A stretch of 64,000 bases of DNA from Uloborus plumipes (taxonomy: Eukaryota > Arthropoda > Arachnida > Araneae > Uloboridae), in contig JAXGGA010001610.1 of assembly GCA_038373865.1 (NCBI GenBank), forward strand, positions 62,001 to 126,000, read 5' to 3'. Positions 46,114-58,600 of this stretch are shown here, piece by piece (within the stretch, counting starts at the first letter, position 1; each line of letters opens with the position of its first letter). A program made the position numbers and the translations under genes. The notes beneath the pieces are model-generated. The model did no database searches, was not told the DNA's origin, and saw only the letters and a list, made by a program, of their open reading frames with translations.

Positions 46114-47653
46114 TAGGGGTGCACAACCTTTTTCAGAGAAGGGCCACAGGCGTAACAGGATCTCTGTTGGAGGGCTGCATGCAAGCGCATCATTTGGAGG
46201 GGTCATGAAAGGTAATAGCCCCTCCCCCAGGCTTTGAGAAATTTACAGTGAAGAAAATATTTTGAGCTTTTGAAGCTAAGCAACCCTTCTTATAACGGCT
46301 GCCAAGTTATCAGAGGATGAATACTTAGTGTGTTAGAAAAAAAGGATTACATGTGCACAATATTTTTGCAATTTTGTGCTTTAATGATGTTGAAGTTTAT
46401 AACTTATCAAAATTATAAAAAAAAAAAATAATTTTATTCAGTAATACAAAATCAATAAGATTCAAAAAGTTTTGGCAAAACTGCAAACAGTGCAAAAGCA
46501 ACTAGACCACAGTGCAAAGACACAATTCTACCATTAGCTGGATATTGCATGAATATCAAACAAAATGAGTTAACAAAAAAGTAATCATGGTACCCAAAAT
46601 TACAAACATTATGCAACAAAAAATTCAGGGAAATGTTTTGAAATCAAAATTGGCGATTGGATGGCTGAGACTGAAACTTATCTACCAATTTTGATGTATG
46701 GGTTCATTGTAGATAGTTGAAATTCTCAACATGCTTACATTTTCTTTAACATTGGAATGACCATGGAGGAAAAGATGTTTGCAACTCCAAAGGCCCCAAC
46801 TATTAGAAACATGATTTGTATGCATCAATGGTCATCAAAGGCAACTAGCTACACCTTTTTCAAGAACTTCACTAACAAATAATTTAATTTTTAAATGTTT
46901 CAGATCGAAAAATAGTCATTCGCCACGTAGTAAGAAAAAAAAATGATGGTAAAAAATGTGTTCGTATTTAGTTTGAAAAATAAGTTTGTTTTTTTTGCTC
47001 AATATGATTTGTTTTGTACACTATTGCAAAAATGAGAAGAAATATCGTAACCTAAAAGCCAAAGCTTAAAGATTGCTGTAAACTATAGATAAACCCTAAA
47101 ATAACGCTTAACACGTGGCATCGAAAAAAAAAAAAAACATAAAAATATGCCAAAATTACAAAGCATTTACCATATATAAGTCAAATAAGTTGAATTTTTA
47201 TCCTTCAAATGGGAAACATAGGCCTTGAGCAATGAAATATTAAAAAATGCTAGATTTTTCAAAATGGCTTTTTTTTTTTTTAAATATTTTCATGTCGTGG
47301 TTGATATCATAACAACAATCAGGTTTGTTGAATTAGTGGCTAATAATGTAAAAGGTTCTGCTGTCCACTAGTTAGTAACTGAAAATTGAAATTTTCATTT
47401 CTACTCTTTTTTCCCTATTAAGTCCTGAAATCTTTCTTCAAACTAATTTTGGGGCGATTTTATTTGGTGTGTAATTTAAAATCTTGTCACGAAAAATTTC
47501 TTTTACATTATCCCCCTCCGATTCAAAAAGAAATGCTTAAAAAAAAAAAAAAAAAATCTTTTTTTTTTTTTTTTTCATTTTTCAACACAAGATGTTAAAT
47601 GCACTAGCGGGCTGCACATCGCTACGCGGCGGGCCGCAGGTTGTGCACCCCTA
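46114..47653 (+). mobile_element. hAT-family element, copy 1 (1540 bp)
   Basis: GATTAAAT flanks it exactly (46106-46113 and 47654-47661). Ends TAGGGGTGCACAACCT and AGGTTGTGCACCCCTA are perfect inverted repeats. GGGCCAC and CGGGCCGC words next to the ends are common in hAT MITEs. No transposase frame. The same family recurs at 59701-60845. Confidence 0.9.
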
Positions 47654-47927
47654 GATTAAATGGTGCTAAGCATTCATACTTGGTTCTTAAAACTATTTCA
47701 AGCACGCAGTTCATGCTATAATATTCCGATCACAATGCTAAATTTCATTTAAAATTACAGTTCTTTTTTAGCTAATACAATCCTTTAAGAGGTTAAATTT
47801 TATTTAACCTCTTAACAATCTTAATGTTCTCTATAAAACGATAATGAAAGTGCTTTTTATTGAAGAAAACTAAAAAATAAAGGTGTTTGCAGTATTTACT
47901 TTTAATTTTTGTTTTTCTTTTGACTAG

Positions 47928-48017
47928 AATTTTGTACTCTCTAGCTCGGAAACATGGGCACAAGAAATAGAAGTCGAAAGCTCAGCTCCTGACATTAGCG
48001 AGTGGGAAGAGGGTTAA
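47928..48017 (+). CDS. Orphan terminal-exon candidate, acidic C-terminus
   Basis: A strong acceptor (TTTTTGTTTTTCTTTTGACTAG) is followed by an open frame: NFVLSSSETWAQEIEVE then SSAPDISEWEEG and TAA. A usable AATAAA follows at 48090. The peptide is acidic and looks like a protein C-terminus. No matching upstream exon was found on this strand; FAR already has its own final exon. If joined to the FAR donor at 43379 (phase 2) the frame would instead read ILYSLARKHGHKK and stop, so it does not extend FAR in the acidic frame. It may be a chance open frame. Confidence 0.35.
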   Translation, partial: NFVLSSSETWAQEIEVESSAPDISEWEEG

Positions 48018-48089
48018 GCACTTTTTAAGTAGATCATAATAAGTGCTGACTAATACCCAAGTTGTTTTTATAATAGGCCTTAACTACTG

Positions 48090-48095
48090 AATAAA
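48090..48095 (+). promoter_or_regulatory. Possible poly(A) signal for orphan exon
   Basis: AATAAA 73 bases after the TAA of the orphan terminal-exon candidate. Confidence 0.3.
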
Positions 48096-48099
48096 TTAG

Positions 48100-49248
48100 A
48101 AGTATTTCATCCCCCTCCCCAATCGATCACTGATATTTTTTTCATGATGTCCACTGTCATTTTGCAATTAAAGGTATTACACTTCATTTTTACAAGTACA
48201 AATTTAATTTATCAACTTCAAGACATTGAAATCTTACATTAACATCTGAATCAAATGTCTTGATGCAAGTCCACAGATCAACATACAATAAATATGCTTA
48301 GAAAACATTTTACAAGTAAAAAAAGCCCAACCATTTTATACATATAACTTTTCTCATAAAAAATTACATCACTGTTTTAATAAATTAAGTACTTTATATA
48401 TACATATCTAAAAGAAAATAGTATAGACTACTTTTTTAGTACGAAAAGAAGAGATAATCCTTACAGAATTTAGAAATAGTTTCTTCTAAGGTATAGAACA
48501 CTATGAAATTTTAAAACACTTTCATTTAGGATTATAACATTTACACAGAAAATATAATGCAATTTATATCAACATTGCTTAGAAGTAGGTTATTTAGAAC
48601 TTCTTTCAAATTAAAGCAATGCAACCGAAGTGCTTCAACAGGACTAAGTAGTAATCACGGCTAAAAAGGCTAATGGACAAATAAAGCCTTGAAGAATAGT
48701 GAATTTTAAAATATAAAAATATTTTTCTGCACAAATGGAACAATTGCTTGCACTGTCTTCAAGAGAATACTTCTTTGAAGAGTAACTGAGAAAAGATCAA
48801 ATTCATTTGTTGCAATGAACATTATGCTCAATAACTAATTACATACATGATAAAAAGTATCCAGAAACCTCATTGCGCTTACAATAGACTTGAGGCACAC
48901 ATTAATATGCTACAATACACTTATTATGCCTTGACAAATTGCAAACAATAGACTACAAATTCTGCTCCCCCAGTCTCATTTGGCTTTTATTACAACAATT
49001 ATCGAGTTTTTTCAGTCAACCACTTTGTTTTGAGTTAATTTCCCCATCAGAGAATTTTAGAAATGATCTATTTCAGTAAGATACTATTTCTCAATTTTAC
49101 TGTGAGTGGACTGTGGCACAAGTAGAACATCTAAAAGGCCATAACGATTTTCAATGATAGCAAACTGTAATAATTGTACATTCAAAATCAATAAACACTC
49201 TTGATTCGCAAACACAATTTTAGAATCTCTTATGTACTCACACACCTC

Positions 49249-49283
<35 letters not shown>

Positions 49284-52200
49284 GCTTTCAATGTTCAAAC
49301 ACATATGTTTGATTCTCTCTTGAAGAGACATCTGGATACTTTTAGCCACAGTACTACAAATCGAATGAAACCTTAAAAGTGCAACACTAAATAACAATTT
49401 AATTGTTGTAAAAAAATTACAAAAGCAATTATTAATACCTTAAAACTGTTACTTTTTTCTTGATGGACAGACTAACAAGAGGATAAAGTAAAAGCTTTAA
49501 TAATTAATAACAAAACAGTAAAAATTCAGTTATATCAACACGCTTGTCAGAAATTTTGATAGATAAATACTGTATAAATAACGATGTAATTTCAGAGTTT
49601 TGTTGATGATTATGAATTCATACTTTAAACAACCACATAAACTACATAATTATGAAAAAGCAATTTACACATACCATAAGAAGTTTCGGATGGATTATGA
49701 ATTTATGTACATAATACAGTGGATGCCGCTTTATGTGATCAGAGTTTCATAAGCAGTATGATTATGAATGTTCAAAAATGAAATGAATAAAATATAAATG
49801 AATGCTGCATAAAAATAGCAGACAAATATCAATCCATAATTTCTTCTCTACAAGTCAATTTCCCTCTTGTAGTAGTTTCATGAGTTTTATCTTAATAGAT
49901 TTTTTCGGTAACTATATTCATTTTACGTTAAGAACACATGAACAAAGACTTTAAACCGATATCACCATTCTACTTTTAGCATTTATTATAATCAATCAGT
50001 TTTTGTTATCAAACACTTGTCCAATTGTGATCACATTAAGCGGCGTCAACTATACATTATTTCTAAAGTTTAAAAAATATTCACATTATATATTGAAATG
50101 AAATATAAATAACACCCATGTTCAAACTAATCAACAACTGGTACTGAAGTTGTATATGTATTTTTTTCCAAAACAAAATTCATTTTTTTTGATAATGCAA
50201 ATATTTATGAACATAGAAGTATACATACATAATATGACATTTTGAGTTCATTATTTTTACAGCAGTTTCTGCAGAACATAAAACAGTAGAGTCCTGAAAA
50301 CTTAGCCAGACTCTGAAAGGATTAAAAATCCTTGTACGCAGAAGTCTGTTGTTTAATTTAATTCCTCAGAACTTGGTACTGTCAACCTTTGCTGATGTTT
50401 GGCTCACATTAGACCAAGTTTTCGAGACTACTAAATATCAACTGCATTGAAGTTTTACATTGAAAAAAAAAAAAACATTGCCTGTCATTAATTCATGCTT
50501 AAATAAAATCATAGTATAAAAGGTAAAATTATATATATGGACAACATATTTTTGCGTACACCTCCAAAAATATTTTCCGTTAAAAAATAAAGTTTGTAGT
50601 ATTCCTTACATTAAAAAAAGTTTTTCCTAATAATCTTCTTGTCAGCATAATCGAGAGTTTATCATAAGTATGGTATTTGAAAAATTCTACATACAGTTCC
50701 TAAAATATCTAATGGAAAAAAAGAGCTTTTTTCACTAGATATAAAATTCATGATCCACAACATATTTAAGGCACATATTTTAATTTAAATTAAAACATTT
50801 GCTTTTAGACTGAAAAGAGCTTACTGAAACTTAACTCTCCTTAAAATTCTGCTTCATTTATTTAATCAATTCAGTTAGTTTTCTTTTTAGAGGAACCAAA
50901 AATGATGTCTTTCCTTAAAAAGCCCTAAAGGACATTTCACAACTAATATTAAAAAAAGACATGTGAAATTTTGGAAAAATAATATTAAATCAATATCAGC
51001 ATTCATAACATATCACATTGTGCTAAAAAAATCAACACTATGAGCATTTATAACATATCACATTGTACAACAAAAAAAAAATCAACGCACAGAGGATTAT
51101 AGGGTATAAGGAAGTTTCATAAGCTTCAGTGAAACATGAAACAATAAAATTTAGTGCCATAAAATTAACTGCGGGAGCTTCAGCACATCCAAACAGGGTA
51201 TCTAGGCAGGTAAATATGAGAAGTATTTCTTGATTAGATGATCACATATATAATTTTGTGATGAACATTCTTGTAAGTATTTCAATGGAAATTTATGTCC
51301 CACATATAAATTATGAATAAAAGCATTAAACTATATTGCAACTTTAACAGCACAGTTACACATTTCTTCAGATTTTGAATACTGATTTCATTTCAAATAA
51401 ATGCCAGCATTTTGAGAAACATACTTGACTGCTTTTATTTTTTGATGTAAAATTCAAAGAAAATTTTTACTAATAGTAAGTCATTATAAATTAAAACAAA
51501 AATTCTTATATTTTGTATCATAGTTATTCATAATTTTGATAAAACACATGTCAGGTAGCAGATGTTACATAGAGTCACATTATGCTCTCAGCTAACAAAA
51601 TTTATCATATCTAATAAGAAATATACTTTGCTAAATAGAAAAATGTAAGAATTTTGATGAAATCTTGTGCAATAAGCTATTTTATGGAGATTGAATATAC
51701 TTAGCCCATGACAGCTTAAAATAATTGCTTTCGTTATTCTCTGTAGCCCCTTTGTTTACATGAGTTACAGTAGCATTATAAGGATTTTCCCTATTATGAT
51801 CATTATTCTACATAGAGTTAAGTTGAAATATAGCTTGAGGGTATGTTTAGGGTCACTGTATGAAAAAAATTCAGTCTAGTTTTAGTCAAAGAAAAGTATG
51901 TTAGTACATAATTAAGAAAAGTCTCTCAGTGCGCAGTCAAAACTACAATCAATTTTGTTGCCTATAAACAGGTTCTTTCCAACAACTTTAAATAGTCATT
52001 TTTAAGAATTTAAATTTGTTAGCTGTGTAGTTGTAGTCTTTGTTATAATGCGCTCCATAACTCATATGCCCTCTTCTCTTCTAATTACTTTAAACATATG
52101 TTCTCCAACCTTTCCCATTATTTATACAAATGAATAGCTCATAACAATAGGATTTTCATTGCACACATTACACCTACTACATATTGCAAATGTAATATGG

Positions 52201-52576
52201 CATTAGGCAGGATTTTCTCATCAAATGCTCAACATGAATACTCTTCACCAGAAAGTTGAAATTACAAATTTAATTTAATAACTGGCAAAAAGGCTTTGAA
52301 ACTGCAGAATTTTCAATGCAAAATACAAGAGAGAGAAAACAAGTCTGTTAAAGCTGCAATAAAATATGTTTAAAAGAGAAAATAATGCATTTTTACATGA
52401 GCTAATCACAAATTATTAAAAAAGCAGTTTTTATAAGTACTAACAATGATTTCCCCTTGCCTTATTCCTATTACCTCCTTCTCAACAAACATTTTTTGCA
52501 CAGGAGTATTAAAGCATCAAATCTTTAAATAATCAAAACCTATATGTACAGTGTTCATTGCAATAATCTTGCATCG
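48100..52576 (-). other. Long non-repetitive stretch, possible 3' UTR of the - strand gene
   Basis: About 4.5 kb without exons or clear transposon ends, unlike the rest of the window. A T run of about 28 bases sits at 49252-49280. It directly follows the stop codon of the FNBP4-like gene, and several AATAAA signals on the - strand (for example near 48985, 49985, 50850 and 51435) could end transcripts. Whether it is transcribed cannot be told from sequence. Confidence 0.4.
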
Positions 52577-52693
52577 TTAATCTTTGCAAGGATAGTTTTC
52601 CTCATTCTCTTGCTCCTTCTTTATCATTTCCCATTTTTGTACCAAGGATGGGATGTTTTTCTTCTTTAATGCAAGTCCAGCTGAAAGCTTTGA
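52577..52693 (-). CDS. FNBP4-like terminal exon
   Basis: Acceptor TTTCAG, then SKLSAGLALKKKNIPSLVQK and WEMIKKEQENEENYPCKD with TAA at 52577-52579. Vertebrate FNBP4 goes on past this block with a further basic segment; here the protein stops after 18 more residues. Confidence 0.75.
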   Translation of the reverse strand, partial: SKLSAGLALKKKNIPSLVQKWEMIKKEQENEENYPCKD

Positions 52694-55600
52694 CTGAAAT
52701 TAAAAATATATATATATAAATAAATAAAAAAATCAAAAAAATAAAATAAAAAGGAAGAGAATTCATGAACTAAATAAAATTTAAAGTTAAGATATCAGCT
52801 TTTATGCTGCCGTGGAAAAGTAAAAAGCAATATCTGCAGACACGAGTTTTTGAGATACTTAAAGAGCATTTTGGATTCTATACTAATAGAGGAATTTTGG
52901 AATTTGAAGCTTTTTCATGCATTATTTTCAACGGAAACCAAATAAGCTAGCATGTACAATGAAGTACATAAAAAAAAAGATGCTGCCCTTTACTTTCCCC
53001 ACAACAATACACATATCACTACTGAAATCTATTATTTTTAGAAGAAGGTATGAGGCATTATACAAAGCAGTGCTCAAAATCATATGTACAATTTGATCAT
53101 TTTTGAAATTAATAAACAAAAACCAAAAACAAAATACAGTAGCATCTAATTTTAGGAATGAACAAAAAATATCTACCCCTGAACAGAACCTACCCATTTA
53201 AAATTATCATTTAGATAAAAGAAATAAATATAGAGAAATATAGAATATATGTGAGAAAGAAATTTCTCCCAATAATTTCATAATGTATGAAAAGGGATAA
53301 ATTCATATTAAAAAAAGGCTGATTTTTTAATTTTTTACTCACAAACAGGATTATACAGCACTATCAAGATTATTTGCCAATTATTTTGTTTAAGATGTCA
53401 GAAGTTCCTTCAATTTTTAACTGAGTTTGAAAGAAAACACAAGTTCCCAGATTCCTAAGGAAAGAGGCAAAAGAGGAAAAAAAAAAGCAGCAAATATAGT
53501 ACCATTCAGAAGATAAAAACTTAATTTATTTCTAAATAAAAAAATAGGACTTGTTCACAGAAATTTCTATAAAATAATTTTAAGACAGCTTCTACTCAGT
53601 TTTTTAATCACATTAATTTTTATTCCTTATTGGAGACCCTTCATGTCCCAGGCTGTGCATCCTGCTGGCTATAATACCTCCAGAGTTTCCTTCATATTGT
53701 AAAGTTAATATATTTACACAACGTATCCAATATCATTAACCTAAAATAATTTATCTGAAGTACACACAAGTAAATAAATCATTCATTTATTACTTTTGAA
53801 ACTTAATTACATGCTCTTTGAATGGCTTCAAATGTTACTATCCCCCATCTACTTCTAAATTCATTCATCTAGTTTTAGTGTTTGATTTAGGAATGGGTAA
53901 GCAGTGTAATGCTGAACTAACTAACATTCACTATATCCACTTTATACATTTTAAAATTAACTAAAACTAAATAACTCCCTGTTGTTTGGGAGGATGGTCA
54001 TGCCCTGTTATGATTAGTTTTTCAAAAAGCTTTCCAGCAACTTTGACTATAAACGATACACATCAAAAAATAGCTACTCCAATTATATCATACTGCTAAC
54101 ATTTTCTTTACCCTACTTAAAATTCAATTTTTATTTTGAGTGCCAAAAATTATGACTTTAATTATTTGAACCTAATTGTTTACACTGCTGTACAATAATG
54201 ATATAAACTATTCAGAAATTTTAAATACTAAATTCAGTCAACACAGTATCAAAAATACAAGCTCAATAACAAAACCAAATACGTTACCGGAAAGTAAGGT
54301 TTGCTTACAGCAAGAGGTTGTAATGAGCAAGGGAGAGGATAGCTTTAAAAAGGCCATTGATTGTTAATGGGGACTATAATTTGACCAGGACAAATCTAGC
54401 TAGGCCCAGACCCTGTTGCTGGTCGTCATATTTGTATTTACGTTGGAATCAAGAATTCAAATAAAAATTTAAAAAAACTCTAAGCTGCGAAAACTCTTTG
54501 AACATAACGAGCCAAATATATGTTAGAATGTTTAAGTTAAAATATTTTTACTTTAAAGAAACAATTTTATCACTATCTTCATTTGACAGTAGCAGATTTT
54601 TTTCACTAAGTGACAACAAAAAAAAAAAAAAAAAGAACTTATTTACTTGTACATTTTTATATATTAACAAAACAATATATTTTGTTAGCCAATTTTGTTT
54701 GAGAGAAAATTACCTTTTTCTTTTCACTTTTTGTAACAGTTTTAGTAATAGTAGATGGCACAGAAGATGTGCTGGAGCAGGCAACTATTTCAGAATCTTT
54801 GTTTTCAGTGGGAAGCTCTTTTGAAGATTCAGTCCTATTGTTAATATTAGTTGAAAAATTGTTGCTGCAAGAGGGTTGGAACTGGCCTAAGGGAGCTTTT
54901 GCAACATCTAAGTTGTTACCAAATGTGGTAGGAATTTGAGATGATCTTACTACCTCACATCCTTCAGTAGAAAAAGACACCGATGTAGAAGAAACTGCAT
55001 TACTTGCAGATACATGGACATTAGCATCTATTGATTGGTTACTGGAATGTTCCTATGGAAGAAACGAGCATTTTGAATTATTAAAGATGCAGCTAAATGC
55101 AGAAGTTAATAAAAAAGAAATGAGAAAAAATCTCATTGATTCATGAGATTCATAGCACCATTTGAATAAACAAAAAAAAAAAAAAAAAAAAAAAATGAAT
55201 AATGCAATACACTCGGTAGCAGAAACAGGTCAATATTCTGAAGTGTGTCGCAGATTCTTTGGGAAGTCTGCTGACCATTTCTCGATGTGAAGTAGAAAAA
55301 AAAGTAAAGCTTTTTAAAGGAAAAAAAATCTTAATTTTCAGCTAATGAACTTTTTTTTTTTGCTCTTTCCGTGACAAAATTCACAGGAAGCATGTACTTG
55401 CATCAGTAAGCTTATTTTTTAGCATTTCTCTTCATTTTCAGCTAATGAATATATATATATATTTTTTTTGCTTTTTCCGTGACATAATTCACAGGAAGCA
55501 TGTACTTGCATTAGCAAGCTTATTTTTAAGCATTTCTCAGTGCTGGTTTAGAGTTTAGGACAAGTCTAATGCCAGTTTATCTTGCACAAACTATTTTTAT

Positions 55601-58600
55601 TTTTGATCTGTGCCACAGACTTTTGAAAAAAAAAAAAAAAACTCTAAAGGGGTAATACGTATACTGAAATAAGAGATAGCAAAAACATGAGACATATTGT
55701 TGCCTCAAAGTAACAGTAGGATGCATAGCTCTTGTTTTCAGGCTTAGGTGTTTTACTGTTACTCTAAGGCGACAATGTAACCATTGCTAAACAATGCCAT
55801 ACATCCATCAATCACATTACATATATTTTCTCTTTTATATAGTTTTTCTTTTGCAAACAACAAATAGACTGCTTTCAGTACTTAAAATCAACTGATTCAA
55901 AACATAAAAACTCTAAAACAGCATTTCTTAATTTTTTTTCTTCTTCCAGAGCCCAAGAAAAAAAAAACTTATTGTTTTAAAAATGAGTGCAAATTTGTAA
56001 AAACATTTTTGAGTAACTTGTTTTAAACGAAATTTTTAAGCTGCAATTTAAACAAAATTAGTGGTATTTATGTTATGGCTTACAAAACTTGAATTTGCAT
56101 TCAATATTTAACAAATGTGTTGAAGAATTTATTTTGGTTAACTTATAAGCTGAAAGCCTCATTTTTCACATAGGTAGTTGGAAATGGTAAAGGAGCCAAC
56201 AAGAACATTTAAGTTGATCTTTTGAAATTAGTACATTCTTTAACCTTTAAGAACCGGGTGGTACACATGTTGTACCACAAGTCTTTTTTCCTTTGAGGAC
56301 AGGGTTGAAATCTTTGCTTCTACCCCTGCTCAAAAGAGCAGGGGATTTTGCCAAAATTTCATACTCCCTTACTGGGGGATTACAGCTTTGTATTCGAACC
56401 GCGAAGTCAAAAAACCTAAGTGCTTGCCGTTGCACCTTCCCGTTCTCAGAGGAAAAGGGACCTGCGGTTCAACAGTTGTACCACCTGTCTCGAAAGGAAA
56501 ACTTCTATACGAATAGCCCGAATCCAAAAGGTTAAAACTGCATCAGAGTATCATTAACAGCCTTAAATTTTTATCGTGCGGTTAAATCATATGCGGTTTC
56601 AATACAGTAACATATTCTTGCTATGGCATAGTTGACGAGCGTATAGTGACAAAAATAGGTTTTAAATACATAATTTGTTTCAATATATTTTTCTGCTGTT
56701 CATTCAGAATATACTGACTAAAGTATTCACTCAGACCCCATTTTTATTGTTCTTTTAAAATGACAAATTCCAATTGCATAAAGAGTGCAAGCTTTATGGA
56801 ACTTTGTGTGAACACTGTGGAACCCATGGGTTCAGAGGCACACAATTTAACCCCCCTGCGGTTAGACATTACATGTTAAATGGACATAAGTTGTAGAGAA
56901 CCTTCAGTTAGTTAAGGAATGCTGCTCTAAAACATTTGTTTTGCAAATGCCAACTAAAATGCAAATTTGCACAATTTATTAGCATAGTACATGTTATAAA
57001 TGAAATTGTATGTAAAAACACTACTTAGGAGAAAATCTGCATTGGAGATTGTCTTCTAATTAGTTGAGACAAAACCCCAGCTTTTGTAATCTTGGTTTTA
57101 AGTTCTTGGTATATTAGCTGTATTTTAGCATTTAGTGCTTTTTTCCCAGTACAATTTTGTAATGGGTATATCTTGAGCAGAGATGGGAACAGTTGGGGAA
57201 AAAACCCGAAAAAATGTTTTTCCGCCATTTTCTGAAGGGGTTAGGGAAAAATTGGAAATTTTGAAATTTTAGACAAAATAATGTATTTTGAAATCGAAAA
57301 TATTTACATTCTGATTCTTTTTTTGTCTAAACATACTTTTGTATGCTCAATATCCTTCACAATATCACTATGTAAATTTGCTAAAAAATGGTAAAAACCA
57401 AGCCTATTTACACGTAAATACATTGATTTTCCAAAGTCGGGGGGGGGGGGGGGGGGGCAATTGCCCCCCTCCCCTGAAAAACGAAATGATGGGCCTGCAT
57501 TTCTACCAATAAAATTTAGTCTAGGAGGACCAGTAACAAAGAAAGTAATTAGCCGGTGGTCAGATAAAGTAATTTCATCAGACACCTTTCAACCTTTAAC
57601 CTGATCAAGACAAGAGCTGCCGCACATTGTCAGGTCTATTCACATTAACATAGGAGATTCATTGCCTTTGTTAAGAAGACATAGGTTGTAAACTTCCAGT
57701 AAAAACTATCGCTACATTTGTTGCAGTCAGAACTGCCCCAAAGTACATTGTGAGCATTATCATCACAATCAATAACAAATTTCTTATTGGCTTTTTTACA
57801 ATGCTTAATAAGAGCTTTCATTTTCTCAGAGAGGGTTTCTCAGACGCTTCCTTCAGTTCAAAAGGAAGATAAACAGACATACGAATAAGTTCATCTTTAT
57901 GTTCTTTATCCTCATTAGTTACCTTGACAGCGACATTGTTAACATCAAGGTAGTTAATGAGATTCAGGGCAATAAGCCCAGAGCTGGTAATAATACATGC
58001 CCTAGGAGTTGCACAAGTAGTATCATGGCAAGTTTTATGATCCTGGATACCTAGTCCTAAAATTTTGCCCTCTATGAACTCCTCAGGGTTCTTCAATCAA
58101 ATCAATATTTAAACTTACCTCTCGCAATAACCTTTACACAAAACAAAATCACATGATAAATTACCACACGTTTAAAAAGTGCTATCGTTTGTTCAGCAGT
58201 AGTGCAAAAGGTAGATTTATCAACTATAGCAACTTGGTAATCAGAATTTAAACTGATAAAGAATCCAAAAAGGCTCTCACCCGGAACTAAAAAAATTAAA
58301 CTACTGTTTCTTAAAGCATATTATTTTCCTTTTGATTCCCATATTATACATACCAAGTTTCAATGATATATACAATTTTCAAAATGACCTCAAGGGTAGA
58401 TCTGAACAGAAATACTTTAATTACATCCAACTGTATACTGTATATTACAGTTGTGAGAAAGAAGAGGATAGTTATGAAAGGAAGAACTAAATTTAGGCAA
58501 ATACTGTTTTTAGAATAGCGTTTAGTGGCATAAAACATTTCTGTATAAATTGCAGGTATTTTTTATTTCATACTTATTTTTCAATTGATCCACATAGCAT

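Noticed and set aside
54176..54367. 63-codon frame on the + strand in an FNBP4-like intron
   Set aside because: No domain, no consensus splice borders and opposite strand to the gene.
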